64,000 bases of DNA from Cyclobacteriaceae bacterium (GTDB taxonomy: Bacteria; Bacteroidota; Bacteroidia; Cytophagales; Cyclobacteriaceae): the NCBI GenBank assembly GCA_025455015.1, contig JALONI010000001.1:30921-94920 (forward strand), given 5' to 3'. Shown one piece after another: positions 1 through 8,099 of the stretch (position 1 is its first letter; every line of letters begins with the position of its first letter). The notes below the pieces were generated by a model that ran no database searches, was not told where the DNA came from, and saw only the letters and a program-made list of their open reading frames with translations. Made by a program: the position numbers and the translations under genes.

Positions 1-2
1 CC

Positions 3-596
3 GTTAATGATTCCGCATACCAGGAAGACATGCCCCCGCTGACCGTGCTTCGCCAGTTTCCGCGGGCAGGCGCCCACGTGAAACATAACCGCATGATTTT
101 CGTGTCCATCAACCGGTTTGATGCACCCCAGTTGCCCATGCCTGACTTGATGGAAAAAAGTTTGATCCATGCCGAGGCCGTGTTGCGAAGCAGCGAGCTG
201 CGCAAAGGGCGCACGCTGTATCAGCCAAGCCCCTTCCGCGACTTTGTCATTGAGGCACGCTACGCGGGCAAAAAAGTACAGCCCGGCATGCGTGTGCCCA
301 AAGGCGCCACCATTGACTTGGTGGTAGGTGATGGCAATGGCCCGGCCGACTTTACCGTGGGTAGCGTATTGGGCGACAGCTATGAGCGCGCGTTACTCAA
401 ATTAGCCAACTGGAATTTGCTGTTGGGCGAAGTGGAAATACCCGAGGGCATAGATACTACCGGGGTGGAGTCATTCGTTTTCAAACAACTGCCTGAACCG
501 GGCGACTCGGTGCGCGTGGGCGATGCGGTACGGCTGTGGATAGCGCCCCGCGGCTACAAACCTGCACCGGATGAAGACGAAGAACTCCAACCATGA
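3..596 (+). CDS. PASTA-domain protein, 5' end outside the window
   Basis: The reading frame is open to the window edge (an in-frame ATG at 30 is only internal), so the N-terminus is missing. The visible part consists of PASTA-like repeats: segments ending in a 'PxGxxVxxGxxVxLxV' type signature recur around residues 85-105 (PGMRVPKGATIDLVVG) and 155-170 (PEPGDSVRVGDAVRLWIAP of the ATG-30 numbering). PASTA domains bind peptidoglycan fragments. In Bacteroidota they often occur as stand-alone membrane-anchored proteins rather than on kinases; which applies here cannot be seen. The tail is acidic. It overlaps the next gene by ATGA, implying translational coupling with the secreted protein at 593. 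Confidence 0.8.
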   Translation, partial: VNDSAYQEDMPPLTVLRQFPRAGAHVKHNRMIFVSINRFDAPQLPMPDLMEKSLIHAEAVLRSSELRKGRTLYQPSPFRDFVIEARYAGKKVQPGMRVPKGATIDLVVGDGNGPADFTVGSVLGDSYERALLKLANWNLLLGEVEIPEGIDTTGVESFVFKQLPEPGDSVRVGDAVRLWIAPRGYKPAPDEDEELQP

Positions 597-2503
597 TTAA
601 CCGCGCTACCTTGGTGGTGTTGATGGGGCTGGCCACCGGTGGGCTCGGCTCGGCACAGGTTCGGCTCATCCCCATTCCGGCATCAGCCGCCTCGCAGGCC
701 CACGCCAAGGCACGCGCGGCCGCGCGCACGCAAACGCTTCCGGCCAAAAACCTTCCCTTTTGGGATGACTTTTCCTTTGCCGTGAACGGCAAGGCCCAAG
801 ACAGCCTCTGGAATAAAAACGCGGCCGTGGCCATCAGCCAGGAAATCGGAATCAATCCCCTCACCCTCGGGGTGGCCACGTTTGACGGGTACGGGGCCAA
901 CGGAAGGCCTTATGTGCTCAACGACATCAACGCCCGCGGCTATGCCGACACACTGCTCTCGCGCGAGCTGCGCATGGATTTGGTTCCCTTGGCCGATCGG
1001 GGGCAGACTTTTTTGAGTTTTTTCTACCAGGCACAAGGCGAAGGCGAAGCCCCCGACAGGCGCGACCGCCTGGAGCTGTGGTTCAAAAAAGCGGATGGCA
1101 CATGGGAAGAGGTTTGGGAGATGGAAAACAGCGAACTACTGGACCCCACCGTGTTTTACCAAGTCGTGTTGCCCATTACCCTCAACGACTATTTCCATGA
1201 AGGCTTTCAATTCCTGTTTCAAAACTTTGGCCGCAGATCAGGGCCGTACGATACGTGGAACCTTGACTATGTCTTTCTAGATTGGGATCGCGGCTTTGCC
1301 CGCGGTCCGGGGCGTGTTTTTTTTCCTGACCGGGCCATTACGCACGTGCCGTCACCGTTGTTTGGCCAATACCGGTCTATGCCTTATGCCCACTTTCTGC
1401 AAGACCCCGAGGCCAACCTCAGCCGCGTAGCGTTTCCGTTGTACAACGCATGCAATAACAACATGCAGCCCATCGCCTACTACACGTTTACGCAGTACAC
1501 GCACTTCTCTTCCGCGGCTGCCACCGAGGGGGCACGCGTAATGCTTGACAATCGCGTGAATTCCGGCAACCTAAACGGCCTTGATCGTACCACCCTTACC
1601 GTTGCCTCGCGGCCCGCGGCCAATAGCTTTGATCCGCAATGGGACTCGGTGTACGTAAACTTCATGGCCACCCTTGAAAGTGGTGATGAATCAACCGCTC
1701 CGACCAACCTGGACTGTGCCGTGCGGGAATTTCCGGGCATCGACTTCCGGTGGAACGACACCACCCGCACCCGATATACGCTCAGCGACTTTTATGCTTA
1801 TGACGATGGCACCGCAGAATATGGCGCGGGGCTGAACAGCGTAAACGCCCAAATGGCCTACCGATTCGACCTGTCTGTGCCGGGGCCTCAGCAATTGGAG
1901 TACATCGATCTGTATTTTCCGCGCTTTGGCGATGAGAGCAGCCAGGTGATCCAGATCAAGGTGATGAGCGACCTGAGCGGCACCGAAGGCAACGTGTTGT
2001 ACAGCGCCAACGTACCGCTGAGGCGAAGCGAACTCAACCGGTTTTGGCGGTTTCGGCTTGACCAAGACGTGTCCGTGCAAGGATCGTTCTTCATCGGATG
2101 GAAGCAAAGCGTAGTCAACGTTATTGCCATTGGGCTCGACAACAGCCACGACACACGCGACCGTATTTACTACAACACCAATGGCACCTGGCGCCAAGAC
2201 ATCGACTTTGGCGGCAGCTTGATGATACGACCCGGCTTTGGCGATGGCGGTGGGCCGATTACCGGAATCGAAAACGAGCCGTTGCCGGCCGCCTACCCCA
2301 ATCCTTCTTCGGGCTATTTTTATCTTCCTGCGGAGGCACAAGCGATTGAGGTGTTTTCGGTGATGGGCCAACCGGTATCATTTCTCGCTTCGCGCGAAAG
2401 CGAACGCACCCGCGTGGAACTGACGAGCCCGCGGCCTGCTTGCTACGTGATCCGCTACCGGCACGGCACCCGCGAGTATCATCAGCGCCTCATGGTTCGA
2501 TGA
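593..2503 (+). CDS. Secreted protein with C-terminal T9SS type A sorting domain
   Basis: A 636-residue protein with an N-terminal signal peptide (residues 1-22, ending GSAQ) and a C-terminal type A sorting domain from about residue 560. That domain has the diagnostic 'YPNPSSGYFYL' start, a central 'VFSVMGQPV' strand and a final 'YRHGTREYHQRLMVR' strand. This marks it as cargo of the type IX secretion system, exported across the outer membrane and attached to the cell surface or released. The body (about 40-550) is beta-rich with many aromatic residues; I recognise no enzymatic motif. The start overlaps the PASTA gene stop (ATGA). Its 3' end overlaps the convergent M50 gene by 14 bases. Confidence 0.85.
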   Translation: MINRATLVVLMGLATGGLGSAQVRLIPIPASAASQAHAKARAAARTQTLPAKNLPFWDDFSFAVNGKAQDSLWNKNAAVAISQEIGINPLTLGVATFDGYGANGRPYVLNDINARGYADTLLSRELRMDLVPLADRGQTFLSFFYQAQGEGEAPDRRDRLELWFKKADGTWEEVWEMENSELLDPTVFYQVVLPITLNDYFHEGFQFLFQNFGRRSGPYDTWNLDYVFLDWDRGFARGPGRVFFPDRAITHVPSPLFGQYRSMPYAHFLQDPEANLSRVAFPLYNACNNNMQPIAYYTFTQYTHFSSAAATEGARVMLDNRVNSGNLNGLDRTTLTVASRPAANSFDPQWDSVYVNFMATLESGDESTAPTNLDCAVREFPGIDFRWNDTTRTRYTLSDFYAYDDGTAEYGAGLNSVNAQMAYRFDLSVPGPQQLEYIDLYFPRFGDESSQVIQIKVMSDLSGTEGNVLYSANVPLRRSELNRFWRFRLDQDVSVQGSFFIGWKQSVVNVIAIGLDNSHDTRDRIYYNTNGTWRQDIDFGGSLMIRPGFGDGGGPITGIENEPLPAAYPNPSSGYFYLPAEAQAIEVFSVMGQPVSFLASRESERTRVELTSPRPACYVIRYRHGTREYHQRLMVR

Positions 2504-3641
2504 GGCGGATATTGATCGGGTTGGGCGAAAAACATAGGACAAAAACGACCAGTGCCACCCAGCCGATGATCTTGCGCGGCAGGTTGAGGGGTGTTTCATC
2601 TGGCGAAGGCGGATGGGCAATGCCCATGAACCGGCCGATTAAAAACGCAAACAGCAACCAACCGGAATAACCGGTAATGCCCGGCACAAAAAAAGCCAGC
2701 CCATGCTGCAACGCAAAGATGCCCACCGCCAAAGTAGCCGTATTGAGCGGAGAAAGGCCCAGGCCTTTGAGCGCAAAAAAGTAAAAGCCGATGGTCAGCG
2801 GCACCTGCCACAGCATAGCCTCCAGCCCCGCACGCGGATCGACATAGCCCAGCCCGGCATAAAACAGAAAAACAAGAAATACCACAGCGGCAATCTGAAA
2901 ATGCCGCTTGTAGCCAAACAGCCCGTACACCACGTGGCCACCATCCAACTGGCCCATCGGCAACAGGTTGATGCTGGTAAACACCAGCGACAAAAAGCCG
3001 GCAAACAAAAACGGATAATGGATGATTTCGTGCGGGTTAGGCACGCGTGCAGGATCGGCCACCCAATTTTCAAAGAACAGAAACAGCAGGTTTTTTCCGA
3101 TCAATACATCGGCCCCGCCCTTCATGAACTCATCAGTGTACACATGGTTGGCGTAGTCCAAGCCAAATACCTGGTAGTTGGGATGAAACTGAAAAACATA
3201 CTCCGGGGGCGGCAAGTGGGTAAAGCCATACCACAAAAATCCGAAGGCCACCACAAACCCGGCCAGCGGGCCGGCCACCCCGATATCAAAATGCTGGCGG
3301 GTGGAAGGCACCTGACTCTTCAACCGGATGAGGGCACCCAATGTGCCAAAGAAAAAAGGCAGGGGCGGCAAGGGAATGTAATACGGCAAGGTGGCCTTCA
3401 CCTTGTGGTAACGCGCCACGAAATAGTGCCCAAACTCATGGGCCGTAAGGATTGTCAGAAAGCAAATGGAGTATGGCAGCCCGCTGGCAAAATCCGTCCA
3501 CGTGAAGGGGCCGGAAAAAACCGATGTCCCGTGCGTCCAACTGGCCCCTGCCAACGTAGTGGTCACAAACGTGACGAGGAACAACCCTCCATGCAACAAC
3601 CCTTTTTTCCAGACCATCGTGCGGTAACAATCAATAGGCAT
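2490..3641 (-). CDS. Site-2 protease family M50 membrane metalloprotease
   Basis: Intramembrane zinc protease. The HEFGH metal-binding motif is at about residue 68 of this start, preceded by a hydrophobic helix. A distal 'LLPMGQLDGGHVVYG' motif supplies the third ligand aspartate. At least six further hydrophobic segments are visible. Between them lies 'IRLKSQVPSTRQHFDIGVAGPLAGF', typical of the Bacteroidota/cyanobacterial site-2 protease branch. I chose the ATG at 3641; the frame can extend to a TTG at 3671, and a further ATG at 3617 is also plausible. It may process membrane-anchored regulators, but no partner is visible. The 3' end overlaps the T9SS cargo gene on the other strand. Confidence 0.88.
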   Translation of the reverse strand: MPIDCYRTMVWKKGLLHGGLFLVTFVTTTLAGASWTHGTSVFSGPFTWTDFASGLPYSICFLTILTAHEFGHYFVARYHKVKATLPYYIPLPPLPFFFGTLGALIRLKSQVPSTRQHFDIGVAGPLAGFVVAFGFLWYGFTHLPPPEYVFQFHPNYQVFGLDYANHVYTDEFMKGGADVLIGKNLLFLFFENWVADPARVPNPHEIIHYPFLFAGFLSLVFTSINLLPMGQLDGGHVVYGLFGYKRHFQIAAVVFLVFLFYAGLGYVDPRAGLEAMLWQVPLTIGFYFFALKGLGLSPLNTATLAVGIFALQHGLAFFVPGITGYSGWLLFAFLIGRFMGIAHPPSPDETPLNLPRKIIGWVALVVFVLCFSPNPINIRLIEP

Positions 3642-3736
3642 CAAAGATAGAAAGTGTAGCCTGCCCGACAACTATGGCAGATTTGACACCCTGCCGACAA
3701 CTCGTTTCGAGTTATTTCAGTTACTTATCGCTGCGG

Positions 3737-4309
3737 ATGATGTCCACCTTTGAATACATATCGGTTTTGGTTTCCATCATCCTGGGGATGGGCATTGCGC
3801 GCCTGGTGGCGGGCATCGCGGCCGTGGTGGCCCGCTGGCAGCAGGTTTCGCTGTATTGGCCCCATGCGGTGCTGGTACTGTTGGTGTTTGTCCTGCACAT
3901 ACAGGAATGGTGGGCGTTTTTTGATTTGCGCAGCTACGAGGCGTGGCGTCTGCCCGTGTTTCTGTTTGTGGTCCTATACCCGATCAACCTCTACATTTTG
4001 GCACACTTGCTCTTTCCCGTTCGGTGGAAAAAACAGCAGTCGCTGCGCGAGTTTTACCACGTTCACTACCGCACGTTGTATTTGTTCTTGGCGGTGCTGA
4101 TCGGTTTAGCTATTGTGGACAATGTTTTTATTGGCGGCTATCGACTGGCCGATCAGTGGGCACAAGGGTTGTTGCTGATTCCTGCCTTGGTGATGACACT
4201 CACCAAAAACGTGCAGCCGTGGCTGCATGGCGCCACGGCCCTGCTCTTGCTGGCCTTTACCGTGGCCGCGTTGGCCATCACCTGGAATTCACTTGTTCTC
4301 CCTCAATAA
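3737..4309 (+). CDS. Multi-pass membrane protein, unknown function
   Basis: About 190 residues with roughly six hydrophobic helices and few charged residues outside short loops. It starts 'MMSTFEYISVLVSIILGMGIARLV', a beginning common to uncharacterised bacterial membrane proteins. An open frame continues upstream to an ATG at 3674, but the hydrophobic protein clearly begins at 3737/3740. It is followed with a one-base gap by another small membrane protein (4311), so the two are probably one operon. I do not recognise a catalytic motif, and I assign no function. Confidence 0.7.
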   Translation: MMSTFEYISVLVSIILGMGIARLVAGIAAVVARWQQVSLYWPHAVLVLLVFVLHIQEWWAFFDLRSYEAWRLPVFLFVVLYPINLYILAHLLFPVRWKKQQSLREFYHVHYRTLYLFLAVLIGLAIVDNVFIGGYRLADQWAQGLLLIPALVMTLTKNVQPWLHGATALLLLAFTVAALAITWNSLVLPQ

Positions 4310-4310
4310 C

Positions 4311-4706
4311 ATGAAAACACAGACTATTTTTCGTTGGATCGCCCGGCTGGTGGCGGCCCTGATCATGTGGCAGACGTTGTTTTTCAAATTCACTGCGTCA
4401 GCCGAATCGGTCTACATCTTTACGCAAGTGGGCATGGAGCCGTGGGGACGGATCGGCTCGGGCGTGGCCGAGTTGATTGCCGCCCTGCTGATCTTGTACC
4501 CCCGCACCAGTGAGTACGGAGCCGCCATCGGAGCCGGTGTGATGGGGGGCGCGCTGCTATCACACCTAACCGTCTTGGGTTTCGAAATCATGGGCGATGG
4601 CGGGCAACTTTTCCTGTATGCCTGCCTGGTACTGGCGAGCTGTCTGTACATTTTGTACCCGAGCCGCCACCGTTGGTTGGGCTGGCTGAAAAAAGGACGC
4701 TCCTGA
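4311..4706 (+). CDS. Small DoxX-like four-helix membrane protein
   Basis: 131 residues, four hydrophobic segments. The arrangement is DoxX-like: an early 'FKFTASAESVYIF' segment, the 'GSGVAELIAALLILYP' helix, a 'GAAIGAGVMGGALLSHLTVLG' helix, and a final helix with a basic end. DoxX-family proteins are small inner-membrane proteins, some linked to redox balance. A specific role cannot be inferred. The ATG at 4311 is two bases after the stop of the preceding membrane-protein gene, so the two are likely co-transcribed. The downstream gene (GAPDH) has its own promoter-like site. Confidence 0.65.
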   Translation: MKTQTIFRWIARLVAALIMWQTLFFKFTASAESVYIFTQVGMEPWGRIGSGVAELIAALLILYPRTSEYGAAIGAGVMGGALLSHLTVLGFEIMGDGGQLFLYACLVLASCLYILYPSRHRWLGWLKKGRS

Positions 4707-4743
4707 GCACCACAATCGATTGAAACGCCAACGGTGGCGGGTG

Positions 4744-4774
4744 TTGGTTTTGGGCGTGGCACTGTCTATTTTTG
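4744..4774 (+). promoter_or_regulatory. Bacteroidota-type promoter for gap
   Basis: A TTG at 4744-4746, then 20 bases, then TATTTTTG at 4767-4774, fitting the TTG / TAnnTTTG promoter pattern known for Bacteroidota. It lies 30 bases ahead of the GAPDH start codon. Confidence 0.55.
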
Positions 4775-4792
4775 GCCTCGAAAAATTTTTAA

Positions 4793-5803
<1,011 letters not shown>

Positions 5804-5821
5804 TCACCCCCCTGCCATGAA

Positions 5822-5850
5822 AAAAGTCCCGGCTGTGTCGGGACTTTTTA
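5822..5850. terminator. Bidirectional rho-independent terminator
   Basis: Perfect 11-bp inverted repeat AAAAAGTCCCG / CGGGACTTTTT with a 7-base loop. It has an A tract on one side and a T tract on the other, so it can stop gap transcripts (+) and the convergent ArsC-like operon (-). Confidence 0.9.
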
Positions 5851-5852
5851 TT

Positions 5853-6206
5853 TCACTTTTTGCCGTACCACCTTTGGTATTCCGCCTCATCAAAACCCAC
5901 GGCCAGCACGCGGTTGCCTTGCTCCAGCACTGGCCGCTTGATAACGCTGGTCTTTTCCTTCATCAGCGCCACGGCCGCGCGCTCAGACGTCACCTGCTGT
6001 TGTTCCGCCTCGCTCAACTTCCGCCAGGTGGTGCCGCGTTTGTTCACCAGCTTCTCCCAGCCTACCTGCTTGCTCCAGTCGTGAAGTTTGGCTTCGGTAA
6101 TGCCCTTGGTTTTGAAATCGTGAAACTCAAATGCCACGCGGTTCTTCGTCAGCCAGGCTAAAGCCGCCTTCACCGTATCGCAATTCTTGATGCCGTAAAC
6201 CACCAT
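5853..6206 (-). CDS. ArsC/Spx-family thioredoxin-fold protein (YffB-like)
   Basis: 117 residues, the usual size of the YffB/ArsC-like reductase family. It opens with a beta strand and 'YGIKNCDTVKAALAWL', which carries the single N-terminal cysteine of the active loop. The 'NKRGTTWRKL' and 'SVIKRPVL' segments match the family's substrate-pocket region (the cis-Pro strand is KRPVL). Members are glutathione- or thioredoxin-dependent reductases of uncertain substrate. It starts two bases after the TonB receptor stop on the same strand, so it is probably the distal gene of that operon. I do not call it an arsenate reductase: the physiological substrate cannot be read from sequence. Confidence 0.85.
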   Translation of the reverse strand: MVVYGIKNCDTVKAALAWLTKNRVAFEFHDFKTKGITEAKLHDWSKQVGWEKLVNKRGTTWRKLSEAEQQQVTSERAAVALMKEKTSVIKRPVLEQGNRVLAVGFDEAEYQRWYGKK

Positions 6207-6208
6207 GG

Positions 6209-8026
6209 CTACCGCGGCTTAAAGGTGTAACCGGCTCCCGCTTTAAACCAACGGCCGGGCATCTCCACCAAATTTGTCTCGGAGTAGCGCTGATCCGCCA
6301 CGTTCGTCACATCGGCAAAAAAATTCCATTTACTGCCTTGCCAGGAGATTCGCGAATCCACCACTGAATAGTCGGTCAGGTTTACGCGGTCGGCATAGCG
6401 ATAGTTGAGGGAGTGAAACAGCTGCTTTCCGTAGCGCAACACCACGTTGGCCACCACCTGATGGTTGAGATTATCCAACGCATAGCGCGAAACCAGATCG
6501 TTCACATCCAACTGGATGGACGACAAAATATAGGTATAGCCCACCGTTGCTTTGGCCAGCCAACGCGAAGCGGGCATCCACGAGGCGTTGAGGTCTACTC
6601 CGGACATGTCTACGTTCACCAGGTTTGCTGCCTGCCATACCGTTTCGGTGGGTTGCCGGGTGTAGTCAATGATGCGGTTACCCTGTCGGTTGAAGTAGGA
6701 GACTTGCCCCTCCACTTTCTTGGAATCGATGAGCTTAACGCCCGCTTCGTACGTGATGGCAAACTCGGGTTTCAGGTTGGGGTCGCCTGCGTTGTTCGAA
6801 TCGTTATAGTACAAATTGGTATACGTGGGCACGCGATACGTATAGCCCCAGTTGGCGAAGCCTTTGATTCGCTCCGTCAGCTTGATGCCCGCATCAATGC
6901 CCGGAAAGGCATTCAACCCAAAGTCAGAATAGTAATTCAATTGTACTCCGGGGGTCACGTCCACCCGTTTGTTCAGAAACTCAAACCGATGTTCGGCAAA
7001 CAGCGTAGCTACCTGACGCTCGCGGTCACCCAGGTTGTTGCTTCGCAACACCACGGAGTTGACATCCAGTCCAAAACCGGAAATGCCCCACGCATTGGCA
7101 AAGGTGGTGTTGAGCTCATATCCTACCGTATGGTTGATGTGAAAATTGCGATACAGGAGCGGATTGTTTCGCACAAACAGGTACATGTCCTGGTTTCTGC
7201 GCCAATAGAGCCGATGATTAAATGACCATGCCTTTATTGCACGCGTTTGGTAGCTCACGGCCACCAAACTGGTCTGTACTTCTTCATACTGATCGCGGTT
7301 TGCAGGCAAAGCATAAAAGCCATTGGCACCAAACGCCCGATCAGAAAACCCGCCCAGAATATTCCATTGCCCGCGCACACCCTCGATGCGCGACTGATAG
7401 AAAAAATTATTCATGATGTAATCAGTGTTGTACCGATACCCTTGTGCAAAATCGCGGGCAGCAGAAAAATAATGGGAAACACCTGACTCGGTCAAGGCTG
7501 CGGCAAAGCGGCCTCCGCCCAACCCAAAATCACCGGCCATGACCTGCGCTTTGATAAAATTCTCGGTGGGTACTTTGGTGATGATGTTGATGGCCCCCGC
7601 AAAGGCATTTTGCCCAAACACGCGGGCAGCGGGCCCCTTCAACACTTCAATCCGTTCGATGTTCTCTATGTCCACCGGCAAGTTCATCGAATGATGGCCG
7701 GTTTGCGGATCACTGATTTTTATTCCGTTGATCAGGATGAGCACCTGGTCAAACGTGCTACCGCGGATGCCGGGGTCGGCTTGTACGCCATTGGCCCCGC
7801 GCTGGCGGATGTCAATGCCGGCATAGTAGTGGAGCAAATCCCCCACGCTGAGGGCCGGGGCGCGTTGAATGTCCTGTTGGGATACAATGATGACGCTGGC
7901 CGACAGTTCATCAAAACCGGGCTGGATGCGGTTGGCCTGAATGGTCACCTCGCGCAACTGGCGGGTAGAGTCCGTTTGGGCCATCGATACATTGACAACA
8001 AAAAGCAAGGGTAAAAGTACACGCAT
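6209..8026 (-). CDS. TonB-dependent outer membrane receptor
   Basis: 605 residues with a signal peptide (LPLLFVVNVSMAQ), a TonB-box-like 'LREVTIQA' at about residue 24 and a plug domain at about 40-155. The plug contains 'LLHYYAGIDIRQRGANGVQADPGIRGS', 'VLILINGIKISDP' and 'IERIEVLKGPAARVFG'. A 22-strand-type barrel follows, ending in an aromatic-rich strand. The plug resembles the BtuB/colicin-receptor branch rather than the longer SusC proteins, and no SusD partner is present. The ligand is unknown; siderophore, cobamide or another chelate are all possible. It is probably co-transcribed with the downstream ArsC-like gene. Confidence 0.92.
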   Translation of the reverse strand: MRVLLPLLFVVNVSMAQTDSTRQLREVTIQANRIQPGFDELSASVIIVSQQDIQRAPALSVGDLLHYYAGIDIRQRGANGVQADPGIRGSTFDQVLILINGIKISDPQTGHHSMNLPVDIENIERIEVLKGPAARVFGQNAFAGAINIITKVPTENFIKAQVMAGDFGLGGGRFAAALTESGVSHYFSAARDFAQGYRYNTDYIMNNFFYQSRIEGVRGQWNILGGFSDRAFGANGFYALPANRDQYEEVQTSLVAVSYQTRAIKAWSFNHRLYWRRNQDMYLFVRNNPLLYRNFHINHTVGYELNTTFANAWGISGFGLDVNSVVLRSNNLGDRERQVATLFAEHRFEFLNKRVDVTPGVQLNYYSDFGLNAFPGIDAGIKLTERIKGFANWGYTYRVPTYTNLYYNDSNNAGDPNLKPEFAITYEAGVKLIDSKKVEGQVSYFNRQGNRIIDYTRQPTETVWQAANLVNVDMSGVDLNASWMPASRWLAKATVGYTYILSSIQLDVNDLVSRYALDNLNHQVVANVVLRYGKQLFHSLNYRYADRVNLTDYSVVDSRISWQGSKWNFFADVTNVADQRYSETNLVEMPGRWFKAGAGYTFKPR

Positions 8027-8099
8027 AGAAAAGAGTTACTATGCAAGGTTGGCGTTTGTTTCGAAAATACAAAATGGCCACGCACCCACCGGGCCGGTG

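Noticed and set aside
2703..3650. Antisense open frame of about 315 codons over the M50 protease gene
   Set aside because: The M50 motifs on the minus strand are decisive; the antisense product is basic and domain-free.
5853..6206. Calling the ArsC-like gene an arsenate reductase
   Set aside because: The sequence fits the YffB branch with a single active cysteine and no ars genes nearby; only the fold family is supported.
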